Below, piece by piece: positions 26,907-34,156 of a DNA stretch of 64,000 nucleotides. The stretch comes from an uncultured Bacteroidales bacterium. GTDB taxonomy: Bacteria; Bacteroidota; Bacteroidia; Bacteroidales; UBA932. Where the stretch lies: assembly GCA_944326255.1 (NCBI GenBank), contig CALVDG010000001.1, positions 1 to 64,000 of the forward strand, in the 5' to 3' direction. The notes beneath the pieces are model-generated. The model saw only the letters and a list, made by a program, of their open reading frames with translations. It was not told the origin of the DNA and did not search any database. A program made the position numbers and the translations under genes. Numbering within the stretch: position 1 is the first letter of the stretch; each line of letters starts with the position of its first letter.

Positions 26907-26935
26907 TAAAATGTACACATTTTGATACATTTTAC
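26906..26935. repeat. Perfect 10-bp inverted repeat after glyA
   Basis: GTAAAATGTA at 26906-26915 and its exact reverse complement at 26926-26935 are separated by 10 bases. The arms are AT-rich. It could be an operator-like site or a weak stem in the glyA 3' untranslated region; no T run follows directly. Confidence 0.5.
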
Positions 26936-26960
26936 GAACTTAAGCAGATAGAATTTAACG

Positions 26961-26989
26961 GGGGTGGATTGACAGTCCGCCCCTTTTTT
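26961..26989 (+). terminator. Rho-independent terminator of glyA
   Basis: An 8-bp stem, GGGGTGGA with TCCGCCCC (one G-T pair), a 7-base loop, then six T. It ends the glyA transcript. Confidence 0.8.
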
Positions 26990-26992
26990 GTG

Positions 26993-27100
26993 TCAGTCCC
27001 GTAGGCAGCCGACAGGCACTATCAGCACGGCTCCGCTGGTCCTCAACTTTTTCTGCAGGAGAGTATCGCAGATTCTAGGTCTGTAGTGCTTATTATCCAT
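26993..27100 (-). pseudogene. Truncated start of an AAA/DUF4143-type ATPase
   Basis: A 35-codon frame from the ATG at 27100 begins MDNKHYRPRICDTLLQKKLR and continues TSGAVLI, which is how DUF4143-type ATP-binding proteins of Bacteroidota begin just before their Walker A motif. The Walker A and everything downstream is missing: the frame runs into unrelated residues and stops at 26993, close to the glyA terminator. The intact promoter and repeats upstream (27123-27216) show that this was a full gene cut by deletion. Such ATPases are widespread, variable accessory genes. The identification rests on recall of family N-termini and needs a search. Confidence 0.5.
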
Positions 27101-27122
27101 TGTCCAATTCTTTATCCTTTTG

Positions 27123-27153
27123 CAAAAATAAGCAATTCCGAACTTTTTGGCAA
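27123..27153 (-). promoter_or_regulatory. Promoter of the truncated ATPase gene
   Basis: On the minus strand TTG (27153-27151), exactly 20 bases, then TATTTTTG (27130-27123). The spacing is ideal. One 23-bp repeat copy lies between the two elements, so a protein bound to the repeats would compete with RNA polymerase. Confidence 0.6.
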
Positions 27154-27216
27154 GTTTGCTCCGAACTTTTCGGCTGTTTTGCTCCGAACTTTTTAGTGAG
27201 TTTACTCCGAACTTTT
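27137..27216. repeat. Four direct repeats of TCCGAACTTTT with a 23-bp period
   Basis: The 11-bp core occurs at 27137, 27160, 27183 and 27206, each exactly 23 bases from the next. The 12-base spacers differ (partly similar, G/T-rich). The regular phasing, about two helical turns, and the overlap with the minus-strand promoter suggest an array of operators for one protein, probably made by or for the adjacent ATPase gene, now truncated. Confidence 0.85.
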
Positions 27217-27252
27217 CTGAAAAAATGAAGCGGCATTTTCCTGAATCAGCCG

Positions 27253-27260
27253 TATCTTTG
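27253..27260 (+). promoter_or_regulatory. -7 promoter box immediately before thiD
   Basis: TATCTTTG ends only four bases before the ATG of thiD. Transcription would start at or within a base or so of the start codon, implying a leaderless mRNA with no room for a riboswitch. Confidence 0.6.
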
Positions 27261-27264
27261 TAGT

Positions 27265-28062
27265 ATGAAAGATTACCCGATAGTATTGTCAATAGCCGGT
27301 TCCGACCCCTCTGGTGGAGCCGGAATCCAGGCTGATATCAAGGCCATATCGGCCTGCGGAGGTTATGCCGCTGCGGCCATTACGGCTGTAACAGTTCAGA
27401 ATACCCAGGGTGTCAAGGCTGTGGAATATGTACCGGCTGAGATTGTCGGACAACAGATAGATGCGGTAATGTCTGATCTGGCCGTGGATGCCGTGAAGAT
27501 AGGTATGACAGGTACAGTGTCCATAGTCAAGGCTATAGCCGCTCAGTTGTCGGTACATCCGGTACTGTATGTGGTGACTGACCCGGTCATGGTCTCGACC
27601 AGCAAGGACTCGCTGACCATGCCCGAAGCCGTGGATGCCCTGTGCTCATGTCTCTTCCCGAAATCGCATCTGGTGACTCCCAATATTGATGAGGCCTCGC
27701 GCCTGGCAGGTTTCCGGATACAGTCCGTTGAGGACATGAACCGGGCAGCTGTGCAGCTCCGCGACCGTTACGGCTGTGCTTTTCTGGTCAAGGGAGGAGA
27801 TCTGGATGCAGACAATACTTCTGTGGATGTTCTTTGTGATCTTGACGGGCTGGTGCATATTACGTCCGAGCGGGTATTGACCGACAATCTGCACGGAACG
27901 GGATGTACCCTGTCTTCCTCAATCGCCACTTTTCTGGGCTCAGGTCTGCCGCTGCGGGAGGCTGTTCAGACTGCTGTCGCTTATGTCCACAATGCTATTG
28001 TGGCCGCAGCATCTCTGCGTATCGGTCATGGTCACGGACCTCTCAGACATTTTTACAGATGA
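27265..28062 (+). CDS. thiD: Hydroxymethylpyrimidine/phosphomethylpyrimidine kinase
   Basis: A 265-residue ribokinase-fold kinase that phosphorylates HMP and HMP-phosphate to HMP-PP for thiamine synthesis. It begins VLSIAGSDPSGGAGIQADIKA, the standard substrate-binding start, has FLVKGGD in the centre, and the anion-hole/catalytic motif LHGTGCTLSSSIA near residue 215. The start codon is confirmed by the family N-terminus. It overlaps the following thiE-like gene by ATGA. It is not in the TPP-riboswitch operon but converges on it. Confidence 0.95.
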   Translation: MKDYPIVLSIAGSDPSGGAGIQADIKAISACGGYAAAAITAVTVQNTQGVKAVEYVPAEIVGQQIDAVMSDLAVDAVKIGMTGTVSIVKAIAAQLSVHPVLYVVTDPVMVSTSKDSLTMPEAVDALCSCLFPKSHLVTPNIDEASRLAGFRIQSVEDMNRAAVQLRDRYGCAFLVKGGDLDADNTSVDVLCDLDGLVHITSERVLTDNLHGTGCTLSSSIATFLGSGLPLREAVQTAVAYVHNAIVAAASLRIGHGHGPLRHFYR

Positions 28063-28658
28063 GGGTAATTGTCATAACCGATCCGGAGTTTTTGCCCGGG
28101 GAAGCGGAGGCTGTGACGGCTTTGCTTGATGCCGGTGCATGGCGGGTGCATGTCCGTAAGCCGGGATCTCATGCGGAAGATGTGTCGGCTTTGCTGGATG
28201 TTGTCCCGGAGCGGTATTACAGCCGGATATCCCTGCACGACTGCCATGACCTGGCTCTCCGCTACGGGCTGGGAGGAGTGCATCTCAACAGCCGTAATCC
28301 CGTGCCGCCTTCCGGATTTGCCGGCCTGGTCAGCCGTTCCTGCCACTCTTTTGAGGAGCTCGGAAGATATGCCGGGAAGTGCGACTATATGTTCCTAAGC
28401 CCCGTGTTCGACAGTATATCGAAGCGGGGCTACAGTTCTCATTTCTCCCTTGAGGATATCAAATCCAAGTCTGGCATTGTCAATGACAGGGTATTCGCGC
28501 TCGGAGGAGTGTCCGCCGACAACATAGGACTGTTGCCTGATGCCGGATTCGGCGGTGCCGCCGTCCTCGGCTATATCTGGGAGCCGTATAAACATGGCCG
28601 TGACGTTCAGGACCTTGTCCAACGGCTCCGTTCTATTTTGGATGTTTTTAAGAATTAA
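28059..28658 (+). CDS. ThiE/TenI-like thiamine phosphate synthase family protein
   Basis: A 199-residue TIM-barrel protein that starts at the ATG overlapping the thiD stop. It has family marks (VHVRKPG, GGVHLNSRNP, FLSPVFDSISKRGY, FALGGVSADN) but differs from the second copy at 31429 at places that bind substrate: the diphosphate-binding DD pair of that copy is HD here, and the G-x-T-x-x-K loop is replaced by DSISKRGY. It may be a thiamine phosphate synthase of divergent type or a TenI-like paralogue with another role. Pairing with thiD favours thiamine metabolism. Confidence 0.75.
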   Translation: MRVIVITDPEFLPGEAEAVTALLDAGAWRVHVRKPGSHAEDVSALLDVVPERYYSRISLHDCHDLALRYGLGGVHLNSRNPVPPSGFAGLVSRSCHSFEELGRYAGKCDYMFLSPVFDSISKRGYSSHFSLEDIKSKSGIVNDRVFALGGVSADNIGLLPDAGFGGAAVLGYIWEPYKHGRDVQDLVQRLRSILDVFKN

Positions 28659-28821
28659 GCGTTTATAAAGTTTAGTTATCGTCTTTTTATCTTCATCGAG
28701 CGGCCTAAGTTCAAGCCGAAGAATTACGGGGACAAGAAGATGCAGGTGCTAAGGTATTTCACTGGAGACAATAGCCAGAGTCACGGGCCTCACTCCGGAG
28801 GAAATGGCTGCTCTCCAGTAG
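28659..28821 (+). pseudogene. Decayed remnant, possibly an Rpn/PD-(D/E)XK-type nuclease gene
   Basis: No intact gene lies here. One frame (28659-28763 or so) reads on from the thiE-like gene's stop without a start and contains FIERPKFKPKNYGDKKM, and a second frame ends at 28821 with LETIARVTGLTPEEMAALQ. The second resembles the C-terminal tail of Rpn-type (PD-(D/E)XK nuclease family transposase) proteins, and the first resembles the segment after their catalytic core. The two fit as ends of one gene from which the middle has been lost with a frame change. The family call is tentative. Confidence 0.35.
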
Positions 28822-28833
28822 TGTACGTAACGA

Positions 28834-28873
28834 TAAATCCCGGAACAGATTCAGTGTCTGCTCCGGGATTTTC
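28834..28873. terminator. Bidirectional terminator between thiE-like gene and thi4
   Basis: AAATCCCGGA (28835-28844) pairs with TCCGGGATTT (28862-28871), extended inward by CAGA/TCTG. Flanking A and T runs allow it to work on both strands, stopping the convergent thiD and thi operon transcripts. Confidence 0.75.
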
Positions 28874-28890
28874 TGTATAAAAACTCTAAG

Positions 28891-29664
28891 TTACTTCTTA
28901 AGGCGGGCGATGATCTCGTCGGCGACTTTCTTGCCTGAGAGGAGCATTCCGCCGAATATGGGCCCCATGCGGGGGGTGCCGGAAACGGCTGAGGCGGCCA
29001 TGCCGCAGACGTAGAGGCCGGGATAGATTTCCTTTGTGCCGTTTACCACTTCCTGCTCGCCTGAAGCTACGTCAAGGGAGCGCTCGCCGATGACTCCGCC
29101 GGTCTCGGTGGCCAGACGGATGCCGTTCTTGCGGGCGACGGTGGCTGCTATCTCGCTGTCATGTCCCGTGCCGTCCACTACGACCTTGGCCAGGATGTTC
29201 AGCGGGTCCACGTGCAGCCCCTCGCGGAGGACGGGAGTCCAGTTGACCACCACTCCGCTGACTTTATTGTCCTTGAATATCACGTCCTCGACCGAGTAGC
29301 AGTTGAAGATGCGGGCTCCGGCGTGTACGGCGTGATAGAGCAGGGAAGAGGTGCTCTCGACAGAGTCCATGGTGTAGAGGCCGTCTCCGTAGGGAGTGTG
29401 ATTGATCTCGAAGTCGCGCACGATGTGCATGGCTTCTTCCTGGATTACGATCTGGTTGAACATCATGGCTCCTCCCCACATTCCTCCGCCGGGGGCCAGC
29501 TTGCGGTCGAACTGGGCTACCTTGAGCCCGGCCTTGGCCATATAGTATGCGGCTACAATTCCCGATGGACCTCCGCCCACGATGGCGGCGTCCAGCTCGA
29601 GGCAGTCCTGGAGTTTGTCGAAATAGGTACTGATGATACCTCTGGATACTTTTGTCTCAATCAT
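28891..29664 (-). CDS. thi4: Thi4-type thiazole synthase (sulfide-dependent form likely)
   Basis: A 257-residue FAD/NAD-binding enzyme of the Thi4 family. The dinucleotide site is AAIVGGGPSGIVAAYYMAKA near residue 28, followed by GGGMWGGAMMFN, DGTGHDSEIA and the C-terminal RMGPIFGGMLLSGKKVA. Thi4 makes the thiazole adenylate from NAD and glycine. Yeast and plant Thi4 give up an active-site cysteine sulfur and work once; no cysteine is seen in the GTGHD loop here, which fits the prokaryotic, sulfide-using catalytic type. It is the last gene of the riboswitch operon, 12 bases after thiC, and would replace ThiG/ThiH/ThiS/ThiF, none of which is in the window. Confidence 0.9.
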   Translation of the reverse strand: MIETKVSRGIISTYFDKLQDCLELDAAIVGGGPSGIVAAYYMAKAGLKVAQFDRKLAPGGGMWGGAMMFNQIVIQEEAMHIVRDFEINHTPYGDGLYTMDSVESTSSLLYHAVHAGARIFNCYSVEDVIFKDNKVSGVVVNWTPVLREGLHVDPLNILAKVVVDGTGHDSEIAATVARKNGIRLATETGGVIGERSLDVASGEQEVVNGTKEIYPGLYVCGMAASAVSGTPRMGPIFGGMLLSGKKVADEIIARLKK

Positions 29665-29676
29665 TGTTTTATGGAT

Positions 29677-31416
<1,740 letters not shown>

Positions 31417-31428
31417 CTAAAATATATT

Positions 31429-32076
31429 TCAGTCCGATGTAATGGAGGCGGCAATGTCCATCACCCTCCGCATCTCCGCCACAGGGTTCTCCGCCCTCAG
31501 GATGCTGCCGCTCAGGGCAATGCCGCTCAGTCCCGCATCTGCCAGAGCCGGCATGTCCTCCGCGGTGACTCCACCTATGCCTACTACGGGCAGGTGCAGG
31601 CCATCCCGGTGCATCCCGTCCATTATCTGCCTGTAGCCTTCGAGGCCCAGGACGGGAGCGAGCCTGTCGCGGTCTTTGGTCGTGGTGAACCGGAAGGGGC
31701 CGCAGCCTATGTAGTCTGCTCCGGAGGAGGCATGCAGACAGATGTCATTCAAGGTGTTGGCAGTGCCTCCTATTATATATTGTCCTTGAGGTAAAATCTT
31801 CCTGGCCTCGGCCACCGGCATGTCGGTCAGCCCTAAATGCACTCCGTCGGCACCTGTTTCCCGTACCAGCTCCGCATGGTCGTCTAAGATAAGTGTCGCG
31901 CCGTACTGCCTGCAGAGAGCCAGGACCTTTCCGGCGGTTTCCCTCACTTCCGCTTCCGTCGCGTGTTTCATGCGCAGCTGTATCCAGCGGCAGCCTCCCT
32001 CAAGAGCGATGCGCGCAGAGTCCAGATAGGAGATGTGCTCCGTAAAATGGGTGATAAACTGTACTTGAAAGCTCAT
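31429..32076 (-). CDS. thiE: Thiamine phosphate synthase
   Basis: A 215-residue TIM-barrel enzyme that joins HMP-PP with the thiazole phosphate. Substrate-binding motifs are complete: QLRMKHA, ILDDHAEL, DGVHLGLTDM, GGTANT and IGCGPFRFTTTKD. It is the first gene after the TPP riboswitch. Its completeness, compared with the copy at 28059, makes it the likely main enzyme. Confidence 0.95.
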   Translation of the reverse strand: MSFQVQFITHFTEHISYLDSARIALEGGCRWIQLRMKHATEAEVRETAGKVLALCRQYGATLILDDHAELVRETGADGVHLGLTDMPVAEARKILPQGQYIIGGTANTLNDICLHASSGADYIGCGPFRFTTTKDRDRLAPVLGLEGYRQIMDGMHRDGLHLPVVGIGGVTAEDMPALADAGLSGIALSGSILRAENPVAEMRRVMDIAASITSD

Positions 32077-32144
32077 ATCTCAAAATATATCCGGAATGGA
32101 GAGATGCCGCGGATGTGCGGTGGAAGAGCAAAGCACTCGAAAAG

Positions 32145-32226
32145 TCCCTACGACGGTACTGACCGTATCAGGTTCGACGGGTGTAATCTCAGCCTCCGGG
32201 CAACGCCTCGTGAGGCACCCCTCTTT
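32145..32226 (-). ncRNA. TPP riboswitch (THI element)
   Basis: Read on the minus strand the conserved THI-box parts appear in order: GGGGTGCC near 32222, then GGCTGAGATTACACCC, GAACCTGATACGG, and the closing CCGTCGTAGGGA at about 32145. These form the P1 to P5 arms that bind thiamine pyrophosphate. The element precedes thiE by about 70 bases, and that gap probably holds the expression platform, so the thiE-thiC-thi4 operon is shut off by TPP. No clear intrinsic terminator was seen in the gap, so control by start-site masking is more likely. Confidence 0.93.
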
Positions 32227-32234
32227 TCCTGTTG

Positions 32235-32242
32235 CAAAGATA
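32235..32242 (-). promoter_or_regulatory. -7 box of the TPP-riboswitch operon
   Basis: TATCTTTG on the minus strand (32242-32235), about nine bases before the riboswitch. It is divergent from the tandem promoters at 32250-32281. Confidence 0.6.
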
Positions 32243-32249
32243 AGCGATA

Positions 32250-32281
32250 TTTGTTTTGTTAAATTTGTTTTGTTAAATTTG
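32250..32281 (+). promoter_or_regulatory. Promoter with duplicated -7 box before the barrel gene
   Basis: TTTG (32250-32253), 20 bases, then TAAATTTG (32274-32281), ideal spacing. A second TAAATTTG is at 32260-32267, because a 14-bp unit (TTGTTTTGTTAAAT) is repeated in tandem across 32251-32281. Confidence 0.6.
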
Positions 32282-32307
32282 TTGAGCTTTATTAATCTTA
32301 CGGATAT

Positions 32308-32994
32308 ATGAAAAAATTGTATGCGCTTCTTTTTCTGGCAGTTTCAGCCACTTTCCCTTTGTTTTCACAGTCTGGGTCAGATCATCATCCCAAGTGGGTC
32401 GATTATACCGGTACGCATGAGGTGGATGTCAGTGTGGGTTTCCCTACTGCACGTATTATGGTCTCTATCATGGAGATGGGAAGGGGATTTATGTGGCTGA
32501 ACAATCTGGCCGGGGACATACTGGACGACATCGAGGGGAATCCTCCTGCCAATCGGGTTAATGCGGCGTCGTCCGGAGATATCTGCGCGGTTCCCAATCT
32601 TCGGGCTGAGTACGGGTACAATATCCTGAGCTGGCTCAATCTGGGTCTGGCTGTCAACTATTCAAGCTGTTCCAATCCCATGCAGGATATGGACACCGGG
32701 ATGTATCTGTGGACTGAGAACAGTCATATGACATCGGTAACAGTAAAGGTGAGATTCTACTGGCTGAACCGCAAGTGGGTGAGGATGTACTCCAGTTTGG
32801 GCGCAGGAGTGGGAGTGTTTAATACAAATATGATGTCGTATGACCTGGAGGATTCCCAGTCTTATGTTACGAGTGCCTTTTTTGCCCCTGATGTATGTCT
32901 GGTCGGTCTGACAGTGGGCCGGAAGGTCTATGGACGTATAGAGTGGGGGAGCATTTTCGGCGGACTTACTGCCGGTATCGGCTGCCGTTTCTGA
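32308..32994 (+). CDS. Putative outer-membrane beta-barrel protein
   Basis: A 228-residue exported protein with a signal peptide (residues 1-20, ending LFSQS). The chain has repeated amphipathic aromatic strands and ends GIGCRF. Its second half parallels the protein at 1350-1997, indicating a small paralogous family of outer-membrane barrels. Function unknown. It has its own promoter and is a single-gene unit, divergent from the thi operon; no link to thiamine is implied by the sequence itself. Confidence 0.65.
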   Translation: MKKLYALLFLAVSATFPLFSQSGSDHHPKWVDYTGTHEVDVSVGFPTARIMVSIMEMGRGFMWLNNLAGDILDDIEGNPPANRVNAASSGDICAVPNLRAEYGYNILSWLNLGLAVNYSSCSNPMQDMDTGMYLWTENSHMTSVTVKVRFYWLNRKWVRMYSSLGAGVGVFNTNMMSYDLEDSQSYVTSAFFAPDVCLVGLTVGRKVYGRIEWGSIFGGLTAGIGCRF

Positions 32995-33048
32995 TTCCGC
33001 TTCACTCTCCATTGAGGCATGAAAATCCAGCGAGGAGAAAAGACTGGT

Positions 33049-33654
33049 TCAGCGGATTTTCCATTCGTGAAGCTCCCGTTGCAGCTCTTTCTCCTTGCCT
33101 CCGAGCAGGGAGTCCAGCAGGGCGTGGAACGCCGGACCGTGGTTCTGGTGGCGGAGGTGGCAGAGCTCGTGCAGTATAACGTAGTCCTGCAGATGCTCCG
33201 GGAGGAGAATCAGGCGCATGTTGAGGTTGATATTGCCCTTCGAGGAGCAGGACCCCCAGTTGGACACGTTGTTCTTTATGGCGACCCGGCCCTTGAAGGG
33301 AAATCCGTACCTTGCTGCGGCCGACAGCAGTTTGGGAACGAGTGCGGCACGGGCCGCTTCACGCATTCTTTCCAGTTCTGCAGGATCGTCAGGTGCGGTG
33401 GCTGTCCTTCCGCTCTCAGCGGCTCTGTGCATCTGTCCGGCCTGTCGTTCCAAAGCATCCGCGACCCACTGCCGCTTGGACAGAAGGAACTTTTCTGCGA
33501 TAGCGTACGGCAGCATCCACGGCATCGAGACCACGACTCCACGGCGCGGCGACACGCTTATGCGCAGCCTCGCTGTGCCAGGCCGCTTGACCAGCAGCAC
33601 TTCCCCTATTTCGGGAACCTGAATTATCTTCTTCCGGGCCGCATCCGCCATCAT
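33049..33654 (-). CDS. YgjP-type (SprT-like) zinc metallopeptidase
   Basis: A 201-residue protein from the ATG at 33654; an open TTG ten codons upstream lies inside the -7 box and is not used. It contains the zinc-protease motif HELCHLRHQNHGPAFH near the C-terminus: HExxH plus a third ligand further on. Homologues are annotated as M48 family or DUF45 metal-dependent hydrolases, and their substrate is unknown. The protein is basic and has no signal peptide, so cytoplasmic. It has its own promoter, divergent from rpsO. Confidence 0.85.
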   Translation of the reverse strand: MMADAARKKIIQVPEIGEVLLVKRPGTARLRISVSPRRGVVVSMPWMLPYAIAEKFLLSKRQWVADALERQAGQMHRAAESGRTATAPDDPAELERMREAARAALVPKLLSAAARYGFPFKGRVAIKNNVSNWGSCSSKGNINLNMRLILLPEHLQDYVILHELCHLRHQNHGPAFHALLDSLLGGKEKELQRELHEWKIR

Positions 33655-33681
33655 CGTAAAATCTTGAAATAAAATTGTCTG

Positions 33682-33689
33682 CAAAAGTA
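33682..33689 (-). promoter_or_regulatory. -7 box of the YgjP-like gene
   Basis: TACTTTTG on the minus strand (33689-33682), 27 bases before the ATG at 33654. Confidence 0.5.
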
Positions 33690-33711
33690 GCGGAATTTGA
33701 TTTTAATTACA

Positions 33712-33737
33712 TATCTTTGCAGTCCCGATTTTCGGGG
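33712..33737 (+). promoter_or_regulatory. rpsO promoter and leader hairpin
   Basis: TATCTTTG at 33712-33719 is the -7 box. The transcript starts almost at once with a hairpin, CCCGA/TCGGG with a TTT loop at 33724-33736, then an AT-rich leader to the ATG at 33776. S15 genes are often self-regulated through structured leaders, so this hairpin is a candidate, but it matches no published motif that I can name. Confidence 0.4.
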
Positions 33738-33775
33738 TAAATGTAATTTTTAATTTTTAAACACTTTAAAGGTTT

Positions 33776-34051
33776 ATGGCAGAGTATCTTGCAGCAGACA
33801 AGAAGCAAGAGATTTTCGCTAAATACGGGAAGTCTAATACGGACACCGGCTCGGCAGAGAGTCAGATTGCTCTATTTTCCTACCGTATCGCTCACCTGAC
33901 AGAACACCTTCGCAACAACAAGAAGGACTTCGGCACCCAGCGCGCCCTGCTCCGTCTTGTAGGTAAGAGGCGCCGCCTCCTGGATTACCTGAAGGAAAAG
34001 GATATTGAGAGATACAGGGAAATCGTCAAAGCGCTCAATTTGCGTAAATAA
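33776..34051 (+). CDS. rpsO: 30S ribosomal protein S15
   Basis: A 91-residue ribosomal protein that binds the 16S rRNA central domain. It has the conserved DTGSAESQIALFSYRIAHLT and LVGKRRRLLDYL segments. Own promoter and terminator; followed by pnp, the order typical of bacteria. Confidence 0.97.
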   Translation: MAEYLAADKKQEIFAKYGKSNTDTGSAESQIALFSYRIAHLTEHLRNNKKDFGTQRALLRLVGKRRRLLDYLKEKDIERYREIVKALNLRK

Positions 34052-34072
34052 GCTTTGGCGTTCGGAAGAAAC

Positions 34073-34107
34073 GGGGTTGTCTTTTAAGATACGGCAGCCC
34101 CTTTTTT
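34073..34107 (+). terminator. Terminator of rpsO
   Basis: A 9-bp stem, GGGGTTGTC with GGCAGCCCC (including G-T pairs), loop of about 10 bases, then six T. It separates rpsO from pnp. Confidence 0.75.
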
Positions 34108-34156
34108 CTTAGATGCAGACAGCTCTCATAACGGCAGACATCATTAAGAAGGAATT

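Noticed and set aside
27137-27216. CRISPR array
   Set aside because: The repeat core is 11 bp and the spacers only 12 bp, with no cas genes nearby; the copies overlap a promoter instead.
27903-28058. Extended start of the thiE-like gene inside thiD
   Set aside because: The ThiE fold starts with MRVIVITDPEF at 28059, at an ATGA overlap with the thiD stop.
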